DNA of 6,144 bases from an uncultured Chlorobiaceae bacterium (GTDB lineage: Bacteria > Bacteroidota > Chlorobiia > Chlorobiales > Chlorobiaceae): NCBI GenBank assembly GCA_903917955.1, contig CAIXCO010000162.1, positions 1 to 6,144 on the forward strand, written 5' to 3'. The position numbers and the translations under genes are program-made. Each line of letters opens with the position of its first letter. The stretch's first letter is position 1. The notes below the pieces were generated by a model that had not been told where the DNA came from, did no database searches, and saw only the letters and a list, made by a program, of their open reading frames with translations. This document shows, in pieces, positions 1-5,898 of this stretch.

Positions 1-1022
1 GGTATGCGATCGTTGAATTCGTACACCCCGTTTAAAAATTGCAGCTCTTGAGGGTAGAGCTCATGGAGCGCAGCCGTCATGGCTACTCCGGTGGCAAAGG
101 AGCGGAAGCGGGAGTGGTCAGTCACTTGCAGCCAGAGACCGCCGATAACAGAGTTGCAGAATTTATGAAATGTCGGTTTGAACCATACCGGGCGAAAGAG
201 AACCCCTTCGAGGTCGTATGTGCGGCAGCGGCGGGCAAGATCGTCAGGCTTGATGAAGGGAGCGCCGGAAAGCTGGAAGGGGGTGGTTGTCCCTCTTCCT
301 TCAGAAGCGTTTATTCCTTCAAACAGGCACATACCGGGATAAACCTCGGCCGTGGCAAAGGTCGGCATGTTCGGGGAGGGAGGAATCCATGGCAGGCCTG
401 TTTCAGGGAAAAGCATGGAACGTTGCCATCCCTCCATCTTGATGACGCTGAGATTGATATCGAGTTTTTTTATGTCGCGGTAGAAGAGAGCCAGCTCACC
501 GGCGGTCAAGCCATGCCGTACCGGTACTGGAAAAATTCCGACGAATGAGCGGAATGCCGGGTCGAGCAGTGGCCCTTCAACGATGGTGCCTCCCAGTGGA
601 TTCGGGCGGTCGAGCACCATGATTTCGATATCCATGCTATCGACGGCTTCCATGAAAAGCGCAAGCGTATTGATATAGGTGTAATAGCGGGAGCCGACAT
701 CCTGAATGTCAAAAAGGATAAGGTCTATATTGTCGAGCAGTGCCTTGTCGGGAAGAAGTGACTCCGCCGAGTCGCCGTAAAGACTGACCATTTCACAGCC
801 CAATTCTGGCTGGTAGTTCACGGCAATCTGGTCTTGCTCGGTCGCAAAGAGGCCGTGTTCGGGAGAAAAAATCATTTTGACCTGAATCCCCCTCTCTTTC
901 AGTGCGTTCCATGAGTAGTTCAGCTCGGGGGTTACGGAGCTTTGATTAACGATCAGTCCGATCTTCCTGTTTTGAAAATGCTCACTTTTCCTGAGCAGGA
1001 TATCCAGTCCTGTTGCAATCAT
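1..1022 (-). CDS. namZ: NamZ-type exo-N-acetylmuramidase (DUF1343), 3' end cut by window edge
   Basis: The first 340 residues of a DUF1343/NamZ protein are present; the C-terminus lies beyond the left edge, and family members are usually about 400 residues. NamZ enzymes remove N-acetylmuramic acid from the non-reducing end of peptidoglycan fragments. I translated the minus strand by hand. Conserved blocks are NQSS (26-29), SPEHG (53-57), DIQDVGSRYYTYI (105-117), DRPNPLGG (138-145), VRHGLTAGELA (168-178), WIPPSPNMPT (212-221) and EGINASEGRGTTTPF (235-249). The EHG block is expected to lie in the active site, but I did not assign catalytic residues. The ATG shares four bases (ATGA) with the stop of the upstream murU-like gene, and AGGGA lies a few bases before it, so this start is well supported. 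The N-terminus (MIATGLDILLRKSEHF) has no signal peptide, so the product looks cytoplasmic, unlike secreted NamZ of Bacillus. Family assignment is firm; substrate is inferred from family and operon. Confidence 0.9.
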   Translation of the reverse strand, partial: MIATGLDILLRKSEHFQNRKIGLIVNQSSVTPELNYSWNALKERGIQVKMIFSPEHGLFATEQDQIAVNYQPELGCEMVSLYGDSAESLLPDKALLDNIDLILFDIQDVGSRYYTYINTLALFMEAVDSMDIEIMVLDRPNPLGGTIVEGPLLDPAFRSFVGIFPVPVRHGLTAGELALFYRDIKKLDINLSVIKMEGWQRSMLFPETGLPWIPPSPNMPTFATAEVYPGMCLFEGINASEGRGTTTPFQLSGAPFIKPDDLARRCRTYDLEGVLFRPVWFKPTFHKFCNSVIGGLWLQVTDHSRFRSFATGVAMTAALHELYPQELQFLNGVYEFNDRI

Positions 1023-1978
1023 CTCTGTTCCCTGTTTTGTTTCGTTTTTTCCATGATGGTAATAGTGTAGGGGTCAACAATGGCATTGATGATGGTGCTT
1101 CCGGGCTTGATGGTTACTCCCGGAAGCAGTACGGAATTTGTGATGATACATTCCGCCCCGATGCTGCATCTTGCCCCGATGACGGAATTTGAGAGCGTGG
1201 CATCCGGGCTGATGAGAGCATCCGGAGAGATCGAGTGCGGTGTGAGGCCGATTGCGAGCCGCATTGGTTCAAAAAGAGTACGCATACCGGAGTTTGTATC
1301 AATATTTGCGAGCCAGTAGTTCTGCATGGTTCCTATATCCATCCAGAGCCCTTCGTGGTGATAATAGCTCAGCCCTCCGTTATCAATGAGTCCTGTAAAA
1401 CCCGTGTCAACAATTCCCGAAAATTCAGCTTTCATAAAACGAAAAATCTCTGGACTCAGAATTGCCGCTCCGGTATAGATGAATGAGGAGCAAAGGCCGG
1501 TATGGCGCAGGTTTCTGAAGTCTTTTACCAATCCATCCTCAACGCCGACATATCCTATGATGGCCGCCTCGGGTGTTTCAAAGAGGGTCAGTGTCCCCTT
1601 GCGTCCGGAACTCTGATGCTGCTGCATAAGCGCCTTGAAATCAATATCGGTAATAATATCGCTGTTGACCAGAATAAAGTTGTCATCATTGAGCAGTTTT
1701 TCACATTTTTTCAGTCCTCCCCCAGTGCCGAGAATAACGGGTTCTTCCGAAAAGGTGATGGAAAGCCCGGAAAGCTCGCTTGATTCGATCGCTCGCCTGA
1801 CAGCATCGCCGTGATGATGGATGTTGCAGATAATCTCGCTTATTCCAGCCTGTTTCAAGAGAAAAAAGGTATAGAAGAGGCTGGGAATATTGAGGACAGG
1901 GATCAGTGGCTTTGGTGTATGATCGGTCAAGGGAGTCAGACGGGTACCGAGACCTGCGGCCAAAACAAATGCTTTCAT
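1019..1978 (-). CDS. murU: MurU-like sugar-1-phosphate nucleotidyltransferase with C-terminal beta-helix
   Basis: A 319-residue NTP-transferase, predicted to convert MurNAc-1-phosphate and UTP to UDP-MurNAc in the cytoplasm. The nucleotide-binding signature AAGLGTRLTPLTDHTPKPL is at 7-25. LGTGGGLKK (83-91) matches the ETGGGI block of MurU proteins, NSD (105-107) stands where the metal-binding aspartate block lies, and WMDIGT (212-217) is the usual late motif. From about 247 to 303 there are hexapeptide-like repeats (SPDALISPDATLSNSVIGA and following), a left-handed beta-helix absent from Pseudomonas MurU, which is only about 223 residues. The ATG overlaps the upstream kinase stop by four bases (ATGA), and GAAAGG precedes it. 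The stop overlaps the NamZ start in the same way. Fold certainty is very high. The MurU role rests on the kinase and muramidase neighbours; a GDP-mannose or glucose-1-phosphate pyrophosphorylase is the main alternative. Confidence 0.85.
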   Translation of the reverse strand: MKAFVLAAGLGTRLTPLTDHTPKPLIPVLNIPSLFYTFFLLKQAGISEIICNIHHHGDAVRRAIESSELSGLSITFSEEPVILGTGGGLKKCEKLLNDDNFILVNSDIITDIDFKALMQQHQSSGRKGTLTLFETPEAAIIGYVGVEDGLVKDFRNLRHTGLCSSFIYTGAAILSPEIFRFMKAEFSGIVDTGFTGLIDNGGLSYYHHEGLWMDIGTMQNYWLANIDTNSGMRTLFEPMRLAIGLTPHSISPDALISPDATLSNSVIGARCSIGAECIITNSVLLPGVTIKPGSTIINAIVDPYTITIMEKTKQNREQR

Positions 1979-2979
1979 CGTCCGTGCCTTTCAAGAAGGG
2001 TTTGCAGGAGTTTTCCTGCTTTTTTCAGTTCATCTCTTGCTTCAATATAATCGGGGAGATAGGCCAATGTCGGCGCAATCGAGTGCTCGAAGCTGCTGTT
2101 TTTTGCGATTCTGGTTTGGTAACAAAAGGTGCCTATAGCCTTGATATTTCGCTGAAAAGCCATGATATCAAAATAGAAGAGGTATTCGTCGAAGCTCATC
2201 GAGGTCAATTCGTTGTTTGAGAGTGCCTCATAGTGGTATGCTTTCAGTTCATCAGTCAATGACCGGTCAAGCTGGACATAGGAATCTTTTATCAGAGAGA
2301 CTGCGTCGTATTGAGGCAGACCCATGCGGGCATCCTGAAAGTCAATAATGACCGGTTTGTTCTGGTGAATAAGGATATTACGGCTGTGAAAATCGCGGTG
2401 GTTCAGGACAAAGTGCTCCGGCTTGACAAGGAGTTCTGCAATTGATTCAAACTCATATCGCAATTTCCCGATCAACTCCTGATCGAATGTTGGTGCAAAG
2501 TAGTCACTCAGGCCGTACTTGATAAAGTAATCAAATTCGAACATGAGTTTTTCTTTGTCAAAACTGATGCTGAAGGGGATCTGGTTGTTGTGCCCACTTA
2601 TTGCCTGAAGTTGGACAAGAATATCGATGATCTCCCTGTACCGTTCAGGAAGAGTTTGCTCTCTCGATGAATTGAAGATATTCTGCAAGAGGAGATCACC
2701 GCAATCTTCAAGAAGCAGAAGGTTTTTTTCGGCATCAATGGCCATGATTGCCGGGACAGGAAGAGCGTGTCGCGACAAGAGGGTGTGCATTACCAAAAAG
2801 GGATAGGTGTCGCAGGATGAGCTGTTCAGTGCCTGATCATAACAGGCAACGGCAGAGCCATTCACTCCTGTAACCCTGAAATATTGACGGCTTGAAGCAT
2901 CGCCTTGGATTTTTGTAATGGAAAGTGGCTTGCTGCAACAGTTGTCGAAGAGAGCGGCGATATTTTTCTGGATGGCCAT
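1975..2979 (-). CDS. amgK: AmgK-like sugar kinase (APH/choline-kinase fold)
   Basis: A 334-residue aminoglycoside-phosphotransferase-fold kinase, predicted to be an anomeric MurNAc/GlcNAc kinase that makes the 1-phosphate used by the next gene. Visible motifs: GDASSRQYFR (26-35) as the nucleotide-binding loop typical of AmgK-type proteins, LLLLEDCGD (87-95) as the hinge, HRDFHSRN (194-201) as the catalytic loop with the presumed base Asp196, and IDFQDARMGLPQYD (212-225) carrying the metal-binding aspartate, again in the AmgK style. There is no signal peptide or membrane span. The ATG follows GAAG at a 7-base distance, a weak ribosome site. It is the first gene of the operon; its stop overlaps the murU-like start by ATGA. 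Upstream, after 88 bases that hold a terminator, lies csmB. Kinase fold is certain; the sugar substrate is inferred from motif style and neighbours. Confidence 0.88.
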   Translation of the reverse strand: MAIQKNIAALFDNCCSKPLSITKIQGDASSRQYFRVTGVNGSAVACYDQALNSSSCDTYPFLVMHTLLSRHALPVPAIMAIDAEKNLLLLEDCGDLLLQNIFNSSREQTLPERYREIIDILVQLQAISGHNNQIPFSISFDKEKLMFEFDYFIKYGLSDYFAPTFDQELIGKLRYEFESIAELLVKPEHFVLNHRDFHSRNILIHQNKPVIIDFQDARMGLPQYDAVSLIKDSYVQLDRSLTDELKAYHYEALSNNELTSMSFDEYLFYFDIMAFQRNIKAIGTFCYQTRIAKNSSFEHSIAPTLAYLPDYIEARDELKKAGKLLQTLLERHGR

Positions 2980-2993
2980 AGGGCAACTTCGCG

Positions 2994-2999
2994 ATTATG
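2994..2999 (-). promoter_or_regulatory. Possible -10 element for the amgK operon
   Basis: The minus strand reads CATAAT, five of six matches to TATAAT, 15 bases upstream of the amgK ATG. At 17 bases further upstream there is only CCTTTT, inside the terminator arm, so no good -35 is seen. If used, the transcript would have a leader under ten bases. This is weak evidence; the operon may instead depend on read-through from csmB. Confidence 0.2.
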
Positions 3000-3010
3000 A
3001 TTTTTGCGAA

Positions 3011-3053
3011 AAACAAAAAAGGCACCTCATACTGAAGGTACAAGGTGCCTTTT
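3011..3053 (-). terminator. Intrinsic terminator of csmB
   Basis: A perfect 11-bp stem, AAAAGGCACCT (3017-3027) pairing with AGGTGCCTTTT (3043-3053), encloses a 15-base loop. On the minus strand the hairpin runs into TTTTTTGTTTTT, the classic form of a Rho-independent terminator. It begins 15 bases after the csmB stop and ends about 35 bases before the amgK start. On the plus strand the T-run is only four bases, so it acts mainly leftward. Confidence 0.9.
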
Positions 3054-3067
3054 GCAGAAAAAAGTTC

Positions 3068-3295
3068 TTACTTTTTGGGTGCAAGAGCTGCCGAAACGCT
3101 TTGCAGCACTTGATTCAGTGCGTTTACTATGCTGCTGGCAAGATCTGTCGCAGTTTTGCCAAGAGGTTCAATAAGCCCCGCTGCGCTCTTGATTCCATTG
3201 GTCAATAAATCAATCTGCTGCTGGGCAATCTTCCCCAGTGTCTCCAAAAGGTTGGTGACAGCGCCTGACACGTCATTGCCTGCTGGGTTTGCCAT
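3068..3295 (-). CDS. csmB: Chlorosome envelope protein B (CsmB/CsmF family)
   Basis: A 75-residue protein from MANPAGNDVSG to SAALAPKK, matching in length and character the small CsmB/CsmF proteins of the chlorosome envelope, the glycolipid monolayer around the bacteriochlorophyll aggregates of green sulfur bacteria. It is made of amphipathic helices rich in Ala, Leu, Gln and Ser, with blocks such as LLETLGKIAQQQIDLL (17-32) and EPLGKTATDLASSIVNAL (43-60). It has no Cys, His, Trp, Tyr or Phe and ends in a basic APKK tail. There is no cleavable signal peptide. The ATG is preceded by AACCATACACACC with no Shine-Dalgarno sequence, yet it fits the family's N-terminus. A strong terminator follows directly, so it probably forms a monocistronic, highly expressed unit. 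CsmF, its close paralogue, is the alternative name; I cannot separate the two without alignment. Confidence 0.85.
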   Translation of the reverse strand: MANPAGNDVSGAVTNLLETLGKIAQQQIDLLTNGIKSAAGLIEPLGKTATDLASSIVNALNQVLQSVSAALAPKK

Positions 3296-3343
3296 GGTGT
3301 GTATGGTTATTGGTTATGAGAAGGAATGCTGGTAAAAAACAGC

Positions 3344-3372
3344 TTTCGGCATCTGATACCGATTTTTCGGCA
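3344..3372 (-). repeat. TGCCGAAA direct repeat upstream of csmB
   Basis: The minus strand carries TGCCGAAA twice, at 3344-3351 and 3365-3372, exactly 21 bases apart (about two helical turns). They lie about 50-77 bases upstream of the csmB ATG. Between them is a small CCGA-AAAA-TCGG hairpin. The spacing suits tandem half-sites of a regulator, but this is only inference. Confidence 0.4.
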
Positions 3373-3507
3373 AATTAAAACATTTTCAACAATGGAGCAA
3401 ATAGAAAACTGCGTACACAACACTTTAGGATCCCTTTGCAGATGGATTGCCAAAGTTTTTTTCCCTTGGTTCAGCCTCTCTGCACTCCACAGTAGCCCAT
3501 CATGAGT

Positions 3508-3566
3508 TTTTTTGCGGAGGGAAGCGGTGTTTGGCGCTTGGCAAAGGCACGCTTTTTTGCGCAGGG
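3508..3566 (+). repeat. TTTTTTGCGnAGGG direct repeat upstream of the flavodoxin fusion gene
   Basis: Two 14-base copies, TTTTTTGCGGAGGG (3508-3521) and TTTTTTGCGCAGGG (3553-3566), differ at one base and start 45 bases apart. The second copy overlaps the predicted -35 region of the flavodoxin gene, so a regulatory role is conceivable. The T-runs make part of the match low in complexity. Confidence 0.45.
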
Positions 3567-3584
3567 TTTGAAAAAGAGTATAAA
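3557..3584 (+). promoter_or_regulatory. Candidate promoter of the flavodoxin fusion gene
   Basis: TATAAA (3579-3584) is a five-of-six -10 match. TTGCGC (3557-3562), 16 bases before it, is a weak -35. Transcription would start near 3591 and give a leader of about 80 bases before the ATG at 3672. Confidence 0.35.
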
Positions 3585-3671
3585 TTTCAGTTTTACAGAA
3601 CCATGATCTCTCTTTATCTTTTTCCTTTCAGTATCTTCCCCATAAATTTTAACCATTATTCGTTGTGTTCG

Positions 3672-4298
3672 ATGAAAGCTCTTATTTTGTACGATAGCAG
3701 GACTTCAACAGGCTCTACCGAGGCGATTATTGATGCCGTAGGGCTTAGCTTGGCTGAATCAGGTGTTTATGTTGAAAAAGCAAAGTGCAGGGCGCTGGCC
3801 GACTATAGTTTTGTAGGTGACTTTGATCTTGTCATTCTTGGTGCTCCGGTGTACAATTTTATTGTTGCCTCACAGCTTTTGGGCGCGTTGATTTTTGGTG
3901 ACCTGAAAAAAAATCTCAAGAGGAAAAAAATTGCACTTTTCCTGACGTGCGGAAGTTCCCAATCTACGGCAGCGGTGCTCTATCTGCCGCAGTTGAAAAT
4001 GCACTTGATCCGCAATAAAATTCTTGTTGAAGCAATTTTTCCTCCAGATGTGCTTTCAGAGAGTGATGCTGTTGAACTCTTTGTGGAAGATGTGCTGCAT
4101 CAGTACAATAAAAGCCTGAAATATAGAGGTTTGTCTGCGAAATGGACCCAGGAGGCCCAGGATTGGTTTCAGTCCATGCCCTCCTTTATGCAGGGGAAGT
4201 TCAGGACAATGGCTGAAGAGTATGCCGAGGAGATGGGATATAAGGAGATTACCCTTGCCGTGCTTGAAGAGGCACGTGACACCCTGGGCGGCACATAG
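3672..4298 (+). CDS. Flavodoxin fused to a PCP_red (BchB C-terminal) domain
   Basis: A 208-residue two-domain protein. Residues 1 to about 145 form a flavodoxin fold: MKALILYDSRTSTGST (1-16) is the first strand and FMN phosphate loop, LGAPVY (56-61) corresponds to the second flavin loop, and LTCGSSQS (91-98) to the third. Residues about 157-205 (KWTQEAQDWFQSMP, then the YAEEMGYKEIT block) match the short PCP_red helical domain known at the C-terminus of BchB/ChlB, the light-independent protochlorophyllide reductase subunit. The frame is open 225 bases further upstream. I chose the ATG at 3672 because it starts directly on the flavodoxin strand and the extra residues look non-coding. No Shine-Dalgarno sequence precedes it. 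A role in electron delivery to, or docking with, a nitrogenase-like tetrapyrrole reductase is inference; the exact partner is unknown. Confidence 0.85.
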   Translation: MKALILYDSRTSTGSTEAIIDAVGLSLAESGVYVEKAKCRALADYSFVGDFDLVILGAPVYNFIVASQLLGALIFGDLKKNLKRKKIALFLTCGSSQSTAAVLYLPQLKMHLIRNKILVEAIFPPDVLSESDAVELFVEDVLHQYNKSLKYRGLSAKWTQEAQDWFQSMPSFMQGKFRTMAEEYAEEMGYKEITLAVLEEARDTLGGT

Positions 4299-4304
4299 TG
4301 ATGA

Positions 4305-4344
4305 GCCTGCCGGGCAGAGGGAGTATGCCCGGAATTTTTCAGGC
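4305..4344 (+). terminator. Terminator hairpin between convergent genes
   Basis: A perfect 7-bp GC-rich stem, CCGGGCA (4310-4316) with TGCCCGG (4326-4332) around a 9-base loop, is followed by AATTTTTC on the plus strand, 12 bases after the flavodoxin-fusion stop. GCCTG (4305-4309) and CAGGC (4340-4344) can add an outer stem. It terminates the rightward gene. It may also stop leftward transcripts from the radical SAM side, but no T-run follows in that direction. Confidence 0.75.
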
Positions 4345-4352
4345 CATCGCTC

Positions 4353-4478
4353 TTATTTTGCCGTTTTATTGGAGGAGTGTTTTCCGATAAATTTGTTCAG
4401 GAGAATGACGATGGTAATGCCTGAAAAAAAATAAAGTACGGGTGCATAGATGGAGGTGTAGAGAGTGATGTGCTGCAT
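4353..4478 (-). CDS. Possible 41-residue single-span membrane microprotein
   Basis: I read a 41-residue frame starting MQHITLYTSIYAPVLYF, with a hydrophobic stretch at about 10-28 and a basic tail (NKFIGKHSSNKTAK). This is the pattern of a single transmembrane helix with the C-terminus in the cytoplasm by the positive-inside rule. It begins 21 bases after the stop of the radical SAM gene, on the same strand, with no terminator between, so co-transcription is likely. The hairpin at 4305-4344 follows it. No Shine-Dalgarno sequence precedes the ATG (CAACCAACC), but several genes in this window lack one. I do not recognise a family. A chance frame in A/T-rich downstream sequence remains possible. 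Confidence 0.45.
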   Translation of the reverse strand: MQHITLYTSIYAPVLYFFSGITIVILLNKFIGKHSSNKTAK

Positions 4479-4499
4479 GGTTGGTTGTTTTTTTGTGTT

Positions 4500-5885
4500 T
4501 TATTTTTTGATGTTGTGATGGCGTTCAAAGGTGTCGAGCTGTTCCTCGATGTTTTTTCTGAAGGCAAGGCTTGTTATAAGGTTAAGGAATTTATAGGGAT
4601 TTTTTCTTACCCTGTTGGCAATATTTTTCCATGAATAGGCTTTGTAGTAACTCGACAGGAATTTGTGCTCAAAAGCAACCGGTTCATAGTTTGCGGAGTG
4701 GATAACAAGATTGGACGCATTGTACTTTTCCCAGTCGTAGTCGGTGATGAGCCCTTTTTTTTTGTACTCCTGGTACATTGTTGTTCCAGGGTAGGGGGTG
4801 ATAATCTGAAAGATTGGCATGAAAACATTGTTGCGGCTGACAAACCGCACAAGTTCATCCATGTCTTCAAAACTGTCAAGATCCGGGTTGACAAGAAAAT
4901 TTCCCTGTATGTTCAGGCCCGCTCGCCGGCACTCATCAATAACCCTGGCGAATGTATCGGCGGAATTGACGTGGCCTTTATTGTAAGCTTCAAGGGTACT
5001 CTGCTTTATCGACTCGAAACCCACCAGCACCATGAGGCATCCTGCATCGACCAGTCTCCTTACGGTCTCCTTGTCTTCAAGAAAATTCATGCTGAAGAAA
5101 ACGCTGAAATTGATGTTGCATCCTTTCAGTAGTTCGAGTGACTCCCAGAGCTTTTTTTTGTTGATGCCGAGATTTTCGTCGCACAGCATGAACCAGGGTT
5201 TTTGCGCTCGTCGGCCTGGTTTAAAAAAAACCTCTTTTGCGGTTTCAATCTGTTGTTTCAGCTCTACAGGATCCTGTGTTCGATAGAGTTTTCCTGTGAA
5301 ATTCGGCGTGACGCAAAATGAGCACTCAAAGGGGCAGCCGCGAGTGATATAGATTGGTATTGATTTTGTCCCGTCAATTTTTCCCCGCCGGGAAGATTTT
5401 CCAATTCTGACATAATCAAGAGGGGCTATTTTTGTGACCGTTGGAAAATCAAGAGAGTTATAGCGTGGTTTCAGGTGATTGGCGGCAGCATCTTCCAGAA
5501 CGGTGCTCCAGAGGTTTTCGGCCTCTCCGCAGACAATGCTGTCGGCATGGGCTTGTGCTTCATCCGGATTGAAGGAGACATGCAATCCGCCGAGTATCAC
5601 TTTTTTACCCCGTTGGCGAAACTGGTCGGCAATCTCGTACGCTCTTGATGCATCGATGGTTCGCGACGTTATGCCTATAAGGTCGTACTCTCCGTCATAG
5701 GCGATTTTGTCGTTAAAGTGTTCATCTGCAATCTCAATGTCGTACTCTTGTGGTGTTATGCTCACAAGAACACCGATCGCCATGTTGAACAATGGCTTCT
5801 GGTTGCTTTTCGAGTCTTTTTTCCCTTTGGGCGCAACGAGAAGCAGCTTGAAGGGTTTCTTGTGTTGAAGAGACGTTTGTCCCAT
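4500..5885 (-). CDS. Cobalamin-binding-type radical SAM protein (BchE/BchQ/BchR-like)
   Basis: A 461-residue protein with an N-terminal B12-binding-like Rossmann domain (about 12-140; LLLVAPKG at 14-21, YDLIGITSRT at 67-76, VILGGLHVSFNPDEA at 96-110, CGEAE at 119-123). The radical SAM core spans about 175-370. The 4Fe-4S ligands are Cys184, Cys188 and Cys191 in RGCPFECSFC; VGFES (288-292) and PYPGT (364-368) are further core motifs. The cobalamin-ligand motif DxHxxG is not visible. Such architecture is typical of enzymes for bacteriochlorophyll ring formation (BchE) and side-chain methylation (BchQ, BchR), and of hopanoid and other methylases. Which reaction this one performs cannot be read from sequence alone. 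The frame extends to an ATG at 5966, but the added 27 residues lack domain character and would overlap the promoter, so I prefer the ATG at 5885. No Shine-Dalgarno sequence is present. Confidence 0.85.
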   Translation of the reverse strand: MGQTSLQHKKPFKLLLVAPKGKKDSKSNQKPLFNMAIGVLVSITPQEYDIEIADEHFNDKIAYDGEYDLIGITSRTIDASRAYEIADQFRQRGKKVILGGLHVSFNPDEAQAHADSIVCGEAENLWSTVLEDAAANHLKPRYNSLDFPTVTKIAPLDYVRIGKSSRRGKIDGTKSIPIYITRGCPFECSFCVTPNFTGKLYRTQDPVELKQQIETAKEVFFKPGRRAQKPWFMLCDENLGINKKKLWESLELLKGCNINFSVFFSMNFLEDKETVRRLVDAGCLMVLVGFESIKQSTLEAYNKGHVNSADTFARVIDECRRAGLNIQGNFLVNPDLDSFEDMDELVRFVSRNNVFMPIFQIITPYPGTTMYQEYKKKGLITDYDWEKYNASNLVIHSANYEPVAFEHKFLSSYYKAYSWKNIANRVRKNPYKFLNLITSLAFRKNIEEQLDTFERHHNIKK

Positions 5886-5898
5886 AATCAAGTTTGTT

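Larger units (their letters stand above)
3296..3671. other. Divergent intergenic region between csmB and the flavodoxin fusion gene
   Basis: This 376-base gap separates two divergently transcribed genes and must hold both promoters. A plus-strand frame is open through 3447-3671 in phase with the flavodoxin gene, but its translation is rich in Phe, Cys and His, without domain character, so I treat it as non-coding. Two direct-repeat pairs and a promoter candidate are listed separately. A tandem TGGTTAT lies at 3304-3317 in the presumed csmB leader. No tRNA, riboswitch or insertion sequence was seen. Confidence 0.6.

Noticed and set aside
39..548. Plus-strand open frame of 169 codons opposite namZ
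   Set aside because: The minus-strand reading shows long runs of conserved DUF1343 motifs across the same bases; the plus frame has no domain character.
3434..3468. CTTTG...CAAAG hairpin followed by a T-run in the divergent intergenic region
   Set aside because: The stem has only five or six pairs and no plus-strand gene lies upstream that would need a terminator.
3447..3671. 75-residue N-terminal extension of the flavodoxin fusion protein
   Set aside because: The extension is Phe/Cys/His-rich without domain character, spans the likely promoter, and the flavodoxin strand begins exactly at the internal ATG.
4222..4434. Plus-strand 70-codon frame overlapping the flavodoxin fusion end
   Set aside because: It overlaps the PCP_red coding region in another frame and runs across the terminator hairpin.
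4665..5132. Plus-strand open frame of 155 codons opposite the radical SAM gene
   Set aside because: It is a shadow of the radical SAM core, including the VGFES region, and has no recognisable features.
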